Assembly: GCA_030691505.1 (NCBI GenBank)
Contig: JAUYEG010000146.1
Coordinates: 1 to 38,461, forward strand
DNA length: 38,461 nt
Direction of reading: 5' to 3'
Origin: Bacillota bacterium
GTDB lineage: Bacteria; Bacillota; Sulfobacillia; JAUYEG01
In this document: one piece after another, positions 31,820 through 38,461 of the stretch
How the letters are laid out: each line of letters begins with the position of its first letter
Position numbering within the stretch: position 1 is the first letter of the stretch
Made by a program: the position numbers and the translations under genes
Notes under the pieces: model-generated
The model's database searches: none
Seen by the model: the letters and a program-made list of their open reading frames with translations, nothing else
What the model was told of the DNA's origin: nothing

Positions 31820-32860
31820 ATGCTTGACCTGTCATTGGATGCCCTGACGGGCTTGCCCAACCTCATCGGGATGGTTGATGAACTGAGGGAACTGCCCGCG
31901 GGCCACGGGGCGTTCGTGGGCATGGACATCGAGGGACTCGGGGCGGTAAACCAGGAACACGGCATGGCGGTCGGAGACAGGGTCATCAAGGCCCTTGCCG
32001 ACAGCCTTGCCTCGGTCTGCACATCTCAGGCCGGAACGGCGCGCGCCTTTCGCTGTGGCGGCGACGAGTTTGTGCTCCTCCTCGAGGACATTGACCGTCC
32101 CGCCGCGCAGCAGATGGCAGAGGCCTGCCGGCGGCGGTTCGCGGAAGGCCTGCACGCGGAGGGACTCCCCGGGGTCGACCTGCGGTACTCCGTGGCGGCC
32201 TACCCCGAGGACGGCACGACCCTTGCTCAGCTGTGCAGCAAGTTCCACCTGGAGCTGTACCATACGGGCAATGCGCCGGCGGCCGTGGCGGGTGCCCCGT
32301 CGTCATGGGTCGAGTCGCTGCTGGGGTGGTTTATCGAGAGGCTTGCGGAAACCGTGCACGAGCTGCGTCTGGCACGCCACCTCGCCTTGACGGACGGCAT
32401 TTCGGGCCTTGCCAACCACCGGGCGGGTGAAGCAGTGCTCGATCGGATGGTAGCCCAGTTCGCCCGGGACAGAGAGCCCTTCTCCGTGCTGTTTGTCGAC
32501 GGGGACAACCTCAAGGGCTACAACGACACCCTGGGCTACGAGGGCGGCAATCAGATGATCCGCCAGCTGAGCGCCCTGCTGAGCAGCAGCATCCGGGCTG
32601 GGGATTCTGTCTGCCGGTGGCTGTCGGGCGACGAATTCCTCGTCATCCTTCCCGGCGCCGACCGCGAAGTCGCCCTGAGCATCGCCGAGCGCCTGCGTCG
32701 TGAGGTCGCGGCGGCATCCCAGGGCTGGCCGCTGCCGGTGACTGTCTCGATCGGAGTGGCCGCTTGCCCGGAGGACGGCGAGGACGCGGCCAATTTGCTC
32801 GGGCTCGCAACCATGGCCAACAGCCAGGCCAAGCAGGGCGGCAAAAACCGGGTGGTGTGA
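31820..32860 (+). CDS. Tandem GGDEF-domain protein (putative diguanylate cyclase)
   Basis: The protein has 346 residues and two GGDEF domains with nothing else. Domain 1 (about 1-150) starts DALTGLPN and has RCGGDEFVLL, but no RxxD inhibitory site. Domain 2 (about 185-346) has GISGLANHR, VLFVDGDNLKGYND and CRWLSGDEFLVIL, with an RAGD inhibitory site at the right distance before SGDEF. Both have the metal Asp. No membrane segment, sensory domain or EAL domain is present. If active it makes cyclic di-GMP from GTP in the cytoplasm. Start: ATG at 31820 with GGAGGGGG upstream. It may be co-transcribed with the D-aminoacylase gene. Confidence 0.9.
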   Translation: MLDLSLDALTGLPNLIGMVDELRELPAGHGAFVGMDIEGLGAVNQEHGMAVGDRVIKALADSLASVCTSQAGTARAFRCGGDEFVLLLEDIDRPAAQQMAEACRRRFAEGLHAEGLPGVDLRYSVAAYPEDGTTLAQLCSKFHLELYHTGNAPAAVAGAPSSWVESLLGWFIERLAETVHELRLARHLALTDGISGLANHRAGEAVLDRMVAQFARDREPFSVLFVDGDNLKGYNDTLGYEGGNQMIRQLSALLSSSIRAGDSVCRWLSGDEFLVILPGADREVALSIAERLRREVAAASQGWPLPVTVSIGVAACPEDGEDAANLLGLATMANSQAKQGGKNRVV

Positions 32861-32922
32861 GCCCGGAGCGGGGTAGGTGCAACCCGCTATCCCGATCCGA
32901 TCCTGCCACAGCGTTGGTGTTC

Positions 32923-33468
32923 CTATGCCCGGCCCAGCGGCCCCTTGAGGTCCTTGGCCAACGCCAGGCTCTCCCACCAGCCAAGCGGCGGATCGCAGAC
33001 GATTTCCACCAGACAACCGGCCAGAGCCTGGGTGTCCATGTAGGCCCAGCCGTAGCGGGGGTCGTCGCGCCGGTTGACCTGGAGCGGCTCGATGCCCTGG
33101 GCGCGCCAACGGACCAGTTCGTCGTCGAGAGGCGGCGGGGCCCGGAAGCCCAGGTGGTGCAGCCCCTCGCCGTGTTGGGCCAGGAATTCCTCGTAGATGG
33201 TGTGGCCCTCGACGGTCTCAACCAACTCCAGGATTATCGTCCCCGTCCGGGCGTAGCCAAACTTGAGGGTGTAGGCTGTGGGCTCTCCGTGAACCGTCGC
33301 CTGGCTCGCCTCGGAGTGAACCTGCCGGATCGTGAACGGCCCCACCCCAAACAACGAGGAGTAGACGGCCGCCGTCTTCTCGACATCCCTGACAACAAGG
33401 CAGACGTGGTAGGGATCGCCGAGCATGATCCGGTCGGACGGAATCACCTTGGTCTCGCCGCTCTTCAT
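32923..33468 (-). CDS. VOC (glyoxalase-like) family protein
   Basis: This 181-residue protein has two beta-alpha-beta-beta-beta modules of the vicinal-oxygen-chelate fold. The first has DPYHVCLVVRDVEKTAAVY with a metal histidine, and ends at TGTIILELVETVEG with a Glu; the second starts GEGLHHLGFRAP with a histidine and ends in LAGCLVEIVCD. These four residues (H, E, H, E) fit a metal site as in methylmalonyl-CoA epimerase, and the layout is closest to that group or to lactoylglutathione lyase. The ATG at 33468 has GGAGGTAC upstream, and overlaps the protease gene's stop (ATGA). The substrate is unknown. Confidence 0.85.
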   Translation of the reverse strand: MKSGETKVIPSDRIMLGDPYHVCLVVRDVEKTAAVYSSLFGVGPFTIRQVHSEASQATVHGEPTAYTLKFGYARTGTIILELVETVEGHTIYEEFLAQHGEGLHHLGFRAPPPLDDELVRWRAQGIEPLQVNRRDDPRYGWAYMDTQALAGCLVEIVCDPPLGWWESLALAKDLKGPLGRA

Positions 33469-34340
33469 CGATGTACCTCCTGCCCCGCTGGCGGGGGCAC
33501 CGCCTGCCCCAGCCGCCGTTTGATCACCTCTGCGTAGCGCCCGGAATCGACCCATTTGATCAGCTCGGCCGCCCGCATGACCTCCCACGTCTGGTCAGGC
33601 CACATTGCGCTGACCACGCGGGCGAGCTTATCGAGGGTGTCGAAATCGTACCCGCTGAACTCCCTCGCCTGTTCGATGAACCCGTCAACATCGATGCCGG
33701 AGACCATGTTTTCCGGTATGCCCCCGAGCTTGATGAGCGCCTTGGCGGCGGTCTCGACGCTCTGGCAGGCAAGGAGCCCGGCCCGGTCCGCGCTGAAGTC
33801 CGCCATCCGCTGCCAGTTGACCAGCGAGAGCTGGATGCCGCCGGATACGAGACCGCCGATGCCCAAGGTCGCCGACTTGATGATTTCACCGACGACCGGA
33901 AGGACCATGGCCACTTGACCGTACATGACCTGCCTGCTCTTGATGTGGCCGATCTCGTGGCCGAGCGCAAACAGCAGTTCGTCGTAGGAGAGCATGTCGA
34001 GCAGTCCGGAGTTGACCACGATGACCGGCCGCTCGGCGCCGACCGTGATCGCGACGGGTTTCTCGTCCCACTCAACGTAGATCTCGGGCGGCTTTCCCAC
34101 GTGGTCAAGAGTGCGGCAGGTTTCCTCGATGGCGTCGCACACCTCGGCAAAGCTCCGGCGGGTCGCCCGCAGGTTGCTCCCCGTGTACTGCGTACGGATA
34201 ATCCGCTCGATCCCGTACTGGTTGAGCTTGCTGAGGGTCATGCCGAGCGCCGAGTTGCTCTCAAGTGCCCTGTGGGCGCGGGCGTCAAACGGATGCTCGT
34301 AGTCCAGGGCAGTGAGACCGAGAAGGACGTGTCTTGACAT
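33465..34340 (-). CDS. M48-family metallopeptidase with altered zinc ligand
   Basis: The protein has 291 residues. The zinc motif HEIGH is in LLFALGHEIGHIKSRQVMYG. The third ligand, normally the first Glu of an E-x-x-A-D motif, is replaced by Asp (MADFSADRAGLLAC). A short hydrophobic segment (MVLPVVGEIIKSATLGIGGLV) follows the HEIGH motif. No N-terminal signal or membrane helices are evident, unlike HtpX. The start is ATG at 34340 with a weak GGTGG upstream; a longer frame is open but lacks support. It is coupled to the VOC gene through ATGA. Confidence 0.85.
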   Translation of the reverse strand: MSRHVLLGLTALDYEHPFDARAHRALESNSALGMTLSKLNQYGIERIIRTQYTGSNLRATRRSFAEVCDAIEETCRTLDHVGKPPEIYVEWDEKPVAITVGAERPVIVVNSGLLDMLSYDELLFALGHEIGHIKSRQVMYGQVAMVLPVVGEIIKSATLGIGGLVSGGIQLSLVNWQRMADFSADRAGLLACQSVETAAKALIKLGGIPENMVSGIDVDGFIEQAREFSGYDFDTLDKLARVVSAMWPDQTWEVMRAAELIKWVDSGRYAEVIKRRLGQAVPPPAGQEVHR

Positions 34341-34357
34341 AGGACCACCCCCGGCCA

Positions 34358-34942
34358 TCAATTTGGACGCTGGGCGGCGGATTCCTGGGGCAATCGCAGA
34401 ATGTCGGAGGACGCCCGGTAGTCCCCCAACCATGCGCTACGGGGGGTAAGCCTTCCGGCCCCTTTGTAAGACGTCCCTTCGCCCTTGTGCGCGCGGCTCC
34501 GGCAGACGGCGGCGACGCGCCGTTCCAGTTCAAAGGCCTGTTCGGCGCTGCGGCTGTCCGAGGCCATGCGGCCGAGCGGTCGTCCCGCGGCCCACTGGGT
34601 GCCGATAAGGGGCATCCCCAGGTACGAAGCGATTGACCGGAACATGCCGAAAACGTAGTCGGCCATGCTCGACGATCCGGAGCCGCTGGGAGTGAGCACG
34701 GCGAAAGGCTTGCCGTGAAAGGCCTCGCGCTTGTTGTCGAAGGCGTACCAGCGGTCCACGAACAGCTTGGTCTGCGCGCTCGGCCCCCACCAGTAGACGG
34801 GCGTGCCGATCACCATCGCGTCGGCCCACAGCATCTTGGCGTATAGGCCCTGCATCCCGTCATTCTTGGCGCATTTGCCGCTGCGCTGGCAGGTGTTGCA
34901 GACATCGCAGGGAGAGGCGGCAGGCCGAAAGTCGCTACGGTA
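34358..34942 (-). pseudogene. N-terminally truncated Fe-S flavoprotein / NADPH-dependent FMN reductase
   Basis: Reading back from the ATG at 34855, the frame continues with a cysteine motif (SPCDVCNTCQRSGKCAKND) that belongs to the family, and stops at a TGA at 34943-34945 with no start codon in between. The first 40 or so residues, which should hold the FMN-phosphate loop, are absent. The rest is recognisable (ADAMVIGTPVYWWGPSAQTKLFVDRW, in parts). The C-terminal 50 residues are not family-like and may be out of frame. Translation from the internal ATG would lack the flavin-binding start. Confidence 0.75.
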
Positions 34943-35014
34943 TCATGGAGTCAGTAGATGCAGACGTGAATGCTATTAAAGAGTGGGCCAGGACCAGGAA
35001 GTGAGGCGCAGTTG

Positions 35015-35266
35015 ATGGGCGACAAGGGATTTCGTACTACCGAGTATCAGATCAGCGGTGACGCCCTGGTGAGCAAGGTCAAGGAACTGCTGCACGAGGG
35101 CAACATCAGGCGAATCACGATCAAGGACGAGCAGGGCCGGGTCCTGATCGAGGTGCCGCTTACGCTCGGCGTCATCGGGGCGGTGCTGCTCCCGGTCTGG
35201 GCCGCCCTCGGGGCCATCGCGGCGCTCGTGGCCCGGCTTACGATCGTCGTCGAAAGGGTGGACTAG
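35015..35266 (+). CDS. DUF4342 family small membrane-associated protein
   Basis: This 83-residue protein has the DUF4342 pattern: VKELLHEGNIRRITIKDEQG, then EVPLTLGVIGAVLLPV and a second hydrophobic stretch ending VARLTIVVER. It has one membrane hairpin or two short hydrophobic segments. The ATG at 35015 has GTGAGGCG upstream; the longer frame from 34970 is less likely. Function unknown. It lies between two broken genes. Confidence 0.85.
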   Translation: MGDKGFRTTEYQISGDALVSKVKELLHEGNIRRITIKDEQGRVLIEVPLTLGVIGAVLLPVWAALGAIAALVARLTIVVERVD

Positions 35267-35341
35267 CGCCCGGTCCCGCCGCGGGGAGCGTCCCGGCGGA
35301 CGGATAGACCGGTTCTTTCGTGCCCGCCGGCGCATCCAAAG

Positions 35342-35707
35342 CCCGCCTTGGAGAAACCGCTAGGAGAACACAACAACGAGCTGGTCTTTGGGCCGGATGG
35401 GATGCTCTATCTGGGACAGGGAACGGCGACGAACGCGGGGGTTGTCGGTTCGGACTGACCGGGCGCAACTACTCTGATTTGGACCTGCGGACGGTCGGGG
35501 CGGTGCTGCGCATCGACCCGGCAACGGTGCGGGCCAAGGAAGGTGCCTGGTACGGCTGGCCCGACTTCGCCGGTACGCGCCCGCTCACCGATGCGGCCTT
35601 TGGCGGGACGCGGCACGGAATTGACCTGCAACCCCGCCACGTGAACACCAATGCGCGCCGGTATGTCAACGGGCAGGCCTACGAAGCGCTGGCAGTCGTG
35701 CGCCTTC
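35342..35707 (+). pseudogene. Broken PQQ-type glucose/sorbosone dehydrogenase fragment
   Basis: Two frames carry pieces of one family. The first (35342-35455) reads LEKPLGEHNNELVFGPDG and then LGQGTATNAGVVGSD before a TGA. A second frame, from about 35450, reads TGRNYSDLDLRT, VGAVLRIDPATV, and EGAWYGWPDFAGTRPLTD. Both match blocks of soluble sugar (sorbosone/glucose) dehydrogenases but the parts between them are missing, and the beginning and end are absent. I call it a decayed gene with at least one frameshift and several deletions. Its ending touches the MFS gene's stop. Confidence 0.75.
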
Positions 35708-37063
35708 CTACTTCAGATATCGCCTGTTGGACAGCGACAGGGGCAGGATGAGCAGGGTGACGAGGGCCGCGAGCCCGAACGCGGGGGCCAGGCCAAAGTG
35801 GTCGCCGAGTGCGCCGTACATGACCGGGGCCAGGGCCGACGCGCAGATGGTGGCGGTGTAGTAGATCCCGTAGACCCGCGAGCGCCGGTCGGCGTCGACC
35901 ATCGGGGCTACCGCGGCGTATAGCACACTCGATGTGCCGTTGAGCGCGAAACCGAACACCAACGCCAGCGGTACCAGCAGCCAGCGCGGCGTCACCAGAA
36001 AAGCGACGGCGGACAGTGCTGTCAGGGCCTCGGTAGCCCAGATCATCGGCAGCGTGCCGAAGCGGTCCGCCACCGCCCCGCACACGAACTTGCCCGCGGC
36101 TCCGCCCGCGAAGATGACGGTGTACAGCGCGCTGATCGCCCCCGTCCCGAGCCCCTGGGCGGTTAGCACAAACGGGAGCAGGGTGAGGGTTGCACCCCGT
36201 ACACTTGAGTCGAGCACGCCGATCGACACCAGCGCCGCCAGGGCCCATGGGGCCTTGATCCCCCACCCCCGCGCCCGCCCCTGCCCTCGCCCCTGCGCAG
36301 TCGTCGGCGCCGGTGCCGGCGTCGGCGCTAGGGCATCTGCAGCAACACCGGGAGCAGACCGGGCCGGATCCGGCTGGGCCCGGCCAGCGGCAGCAACGGT
36401 GGCAGCGTGCCCGCTTGCCCGGTCAAACCCCCTGCCCCGCGTCCAGACCCAGCTGCTCACGATGAGAAGCAGCGCGACTGCCCCCGAGCAAAGCAGGGCA
36501 TACCGCCAGCCCCAGACCACCGCAATCGACCCTGCGATCGCGGGGGCGATGAGCTTGCCGAGGTCGCCGCTGAAGTTCAGCGTGCCTATGGCCCGCGCGC
36601 GCCCGGGACCGTCGTACGCCCGCGAAATCAGCCCGGTCCCCACCGGGTGCTGCACGTTGGCCCCGATGCCGCCGAGCAGCACCACCGAAAGCAGCGCGTA
36701 GAACGACCCGACGAGTCCCATGCCCAGCACGCCGGCCGCCAGCCATGCGTTGCCCAGGACCAGAAGCGTCCATTCCCCGAAACGTTCGGCGAGAATGCCC
36801 GCCGGCAGCTGCAGCGCTCCCCCCGCGGTGTTGAACACACCGCGGATGAGGCTCGCCTGGGCATAACTGAGGTGCAACTCCGAAGCGATCACCGGCAGCA
36901 GCGGGTAGACCAGCGCGTGCAGACCGTCGGTCAGTACATGCTGGATGCTCGTCAGCAATAGGACGGACCGGATGGTGAGCGGCGTCCTTGTGCCGGTTCT
37001 CGGGGCGCGGCGGGTTTCCGCGGCGACGGAGCTTGAGGAGGATACGGCGGGCGTCGTGGACAT
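35708..37063 (-). CDS. MFS transporter, fosmidomycin-resistance-like
   Basis: The protein has 451 residues with about twelve membrane segments. The first segments (LLTSIQHVLTDGLHALVYPLLPVIASEL, in parts) and LGKLIAPAIAGSIAVVWGWRYALL resemble Fsr-type major-facilitator exporters. Between helices 6 and 7 is a polar Ala/Pro/Arg-rich loop of about 70 residues, longer than usual. The ATG at 37063 is preceded directly by AAAAAGGAG, with no gap between the ribosome binding site and the start, which is unusual. Substrate unknown. Confidence 0.88.
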   Translation of the reverse strand: MSTTPAVSSSSSVAAETRRAPRTGTRTPLTIRSVLLLTSIQHVLTDGLHALVYPLLPVIASELHLSYAQASLIRGVFNTAGGALQLPAGILAERFGEWTLLVLGNAWLAAGVLGMGLVGSFYALLSVVLLGGIGANVQHPVGTGLISRAYDGPGRARAIGTLNFSGDLGKLIAPAIAGSIAVVWGWRYALLCSGAVALLLIVSSWVWTRGRGFDRASGHAATVAAAGRAQPDPARSAPGVAADALAPTPAPAPTTAQGRGQGRARGWGIKAPWALAALVSIGVLDSSVRGATLTLLPFVLTAQGLGTGAISALYTVIFAGGAAGKFVCGAVADRFGTLPMIWATEALTALSAVAFLVTPRWLLVPLALVFGFALNGTSSVLYAAVAPMVDADRRSRVYGIYYTATICASALAPVMYGALGDHFGLAPAFGLAALVTLLILPLSLSNRRYLK

Positions 37064-37146
37064 CTCCTTTTTGGGCCTGGTCTCGTGGGTTGCCGCCGGG
37101 CCAGTTAAAGTGCGATTCGGCGACAGCTAAGGTTGTCCTCTGGCGG

Positions 37147-37899
37147 TTATGGCTGAGGCGGCCTTTGCGTGTGTTTTGCTGCAGCCGCCGGCGGGGTCCC
37201 GCTAGCGATTTGGCGGCAGGGCTCAACCTCCGCCGGGGGATTGGGCGCTGGCACACAATCCCGCGGCACGCACTGGGCCCTGACGCCCAGATTGTTCATG
37301 AGCAGCATCACCCGGCAGGCGTGCTCGACCTCCATCAGCAGGTCTGCCGCCGCCCGAAGCGAAGCCCCCGCCGCGAACACACCGTGGCCCTCCAGTAAGA
37401 CGGCGTCGTGGGCGGTAAGAGCACCCGCCACAGCTTCCGCGAGCTCTGCGGAACCGGGTGGCAGGAACGGCACGCGCGGCACGCCACCGAATTCCCGGCC
37501 CTCAACCGTCACGCCGTCCAGCGTAAGTCCCTTCGTGGCCACAGCCGTCGCATGCGGGGGATGTCCATGCACCACCACCGCCACATCGGAGCGTGCCCTG
37601 TATACCGTCGCGTGCACGCCGGCCTCGATTGACGGGACCCGCCCCGGAAGCGCGGCCCCTACCACTTGCCCGTCCAGACCGATGCGCACCATATCGGCCG
37701 CCCGCAGCCTTCCCTTGAAGAGGCCGCTCGGCGTGATCAGGATGCCGGCGCCGCCCGCGAGGCGGACGCTGAGATTTCCGCCGGAGGGTGTGAACAGGCC
37801 CTGACGGTACAGCTCACGAGACATGCGGGTGAGGGCCCGGCGCATTTCCAGGTGCTCCTGCGGCTGGTCCGCCGCAGACGAGCCGTCCACCACGGTCAT
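37147..37899 (-). CDS. Class II aldolase/adducin-family protein
   Basis: This 250-residue protein has the fuculose-phosphate-aldolase-type fold: GNLSVRL, LITPSGLFKGRL, the Glu in PSIEAGVHATVYR, the metal histidines in VVVHGHPPHATA, and the third metal histidine in LLEGHGVFAAG. Such enzymes cleave or epimerise sugar phosphates using zinc. The start is ATG at 37899, with GGAGAGGTGT upstream. The C-terminal 40 residues, Pro/Ala-rich, are an extra tail. Which sugar is used is not clear. Confidence 0.88.
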   Translation of the reverse strand: MTVVDGSSAADQPQEHLEMRRALTRMSRELYRQGLFTPSGGNLSVRLAGGAGILITPSGLFKGRLRAADMVRIGLDGQVVGAALPGRVPSIEAGVHATVYRARSDVAVVVHGHPPHATAVATKGLTLDGVTVEGREFGGVPRVPFLPPGSAELAEAVAGALTAHDAVLLEGHGVFAAGASLRAAADLLMEVEHACRVMLLMNNLGVRAQCVPRDCVPAPNPPAEVEPCRQIASGTPPAAAAKHTQRPPQP

Positions 37900-37975
37900 A
37901 CACCTCTCCTGCTCTGCTGCTGCGTTGAGCGGCCGTTCGCCGCATGCTGCCCGTCTATCCTTCCCATTGCTCAGC

Positions 37976-38010
37976 ATCGCGGATTTAGCAAGGCTCAGTC
38001 TATCCGCGAT
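37976..38010. promoter_or_regulatory. Inverted repeat between divergent aldolase and glyA genes
   Basis: ATCGCGGAT (37976-37984) and ATCCGCGAT (38002-38010) are exact reverse complements 17 bases apart. The hexamer GCTCAG occurs directly before the first arm and again in the spacer. It lies 77 bases from the aldolase start and 99 from the glyA start, the proper place for an operator. It could also be a hairpin. Confidence 0.6.
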
Positions 38011-38108
38011 ATATAGGACATCAGCCTTTCCTGTCGAAACCTGACAGCCGGGCACAATAGCCGTGGCGTCAGCGTGTGCCACAGAGGAATCCCAGACGGA
38101 GGGTGGAT

Positions 38109-38461
38109 ATGCTCGAACACGTACGCCGCATCGATCCTGAGCTGGCTGATGCCTTGACAGGTGAACTCGCCCGCCAGCGCGACAAAATCGAACTCATTGC
38201 CTCCGAGAATTTCGTCAGCCGGGCCGTCCTTGAAGCTCAGGGAACGGTGTTGACCAACAAGTATGCTGAAGGCTACCCTGGGCGCCGCTACTACGGAGGC
38301 TGCGAGTGGGTTGACGTCGCGGAACGCCTCGCGATCCAGCGAGCCAAAGAGCTTTTCGGCGCCGAACACGCCAACGTACAGCCTCACGCCGGGGCCCCGG
38401 CAAACACCGCGGTCTACTTCGCCTTCCTGAAGCCCGGGGACACCGTCCTGGGCATGAACCT
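38109..38461 (+). CDS. glyA: Serine hydroxymethyltransferase (partial, N-terminus)
   Basis: The frame is open to the right edge (about 117 codons). It has [40 protein letters not shown] (in parts) and [13 protein letters not shown], characteristic of GlyA, which makes glycine and 5,10-methylene-tetrahydrofolate from serine. The usual QPHSGAQAN is changed at two residues (Ser to Ala, Gln to Pro). The ATG at 38109 has GGAGGGTGG just upstream. The PLP lysine lies beyond the window. Confidence 0.95.
   Translation, partial: MLEHVRRIDPELADALTGELARQRDKIELIASENFVSRAVLEAQGTVLTNKYAEGYPGRRYYGGCEWVDVAERLAIQRAKELFGAEHANVQPHAGAPANTAVYFAFLKPGDTVLGMN

Overview
The window is GC-rich DNA (mostly well above 60% by eye), tightly packed with genes. 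Many start with GTG or TTG and many are preceded by strong AGGAGG-type ribosome binding sites. Together with a sporulation-type sigma factor (sigma-K/sigma-E class), a strict-anaerobe ornithine-oxidation operon and several Fe-S flavoprotein-type genes, this points to a high-GC, probably anaerobic and endospore-forming Bacillota (Firmicutes) that ferments amino acids. No rRNA, tRNA, CRISPR array or intact insertion sequence was seen.

Left part (1-11.8 kb): on the minus strand, ord-ortA-ortB (2,4-diaminopentanoate dehydrogenase and the two subunits of 2-amino-4-ketopentanoate thiolase; ortB runs off the left edge). Then come a DMT-family exporter, a ribbon-helix-helix regulator with an unrecognised partner gene, an unusual cupin plus HTH fusion regulator, and a complete polar amino-acid ABC importer (binding lipoprotein, permease, ATPase). 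These are followed by an M55 D-aminopeptidase, the sporulation-type sigma factor and a small membrane protein.

Middle part (11.9-26.9 kb): an AbrB-PIN-Nudix cluster in which the enzyme motifs are eroded, then a SPOUT RNA methyltransferase. Next is a GlcD/GlcF-type 2-hydroxyacid dehydrogenase operon with a third gene that fuses a TIGR04076-like domain to four ferredoxin-type clusters. An M20-peptidase-like protein that has lost its metal ligands follows. A run of minus-strand hydrolase genes comes next (YtcJ-like amidohydrolase, COG4112-like Nudix with a large insert, metallo-beta-lactamase-fold hydrolase, dihydroorotase-like amidohydrolase, panB), and then a divergent methylmalonate-semialdehyde dehydrogenase.

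Right part (27.2-38.5 kb): ornithine carbamoyltransferase; a lower-GC OLD-like ATPase/nuclease gene that looks acquired; an N-acyl-D-amino-acid deacylase; and a tandem-GGDEF protein. Then come a VOC protein and an M48 protease with overlapping genes, a decapitated Fe-S flavoprotein fragment, a DUF4342 protein, a broken PQQ-type sugar dehydrogenase, an MFS transporter, a class II aldolase, and the start of glyA at the right edge.

Taken together the region looks like amino-acid (partly D-amino-acid and acylated amino-acid) uptake and breakdown, mixed with regulatory, defence-like and decaying genes. The strongest leads for something undescribed are the cupin-HTH regulator with two upstream TGCACGTTTTTGG repeats, the TIGR04076-polyferredoxin fused gene tied to GlcD/GlcF, the intact but catalytically dead M20 homologue, and the lower-GC OLD-like gene with an altered Toprim motif.
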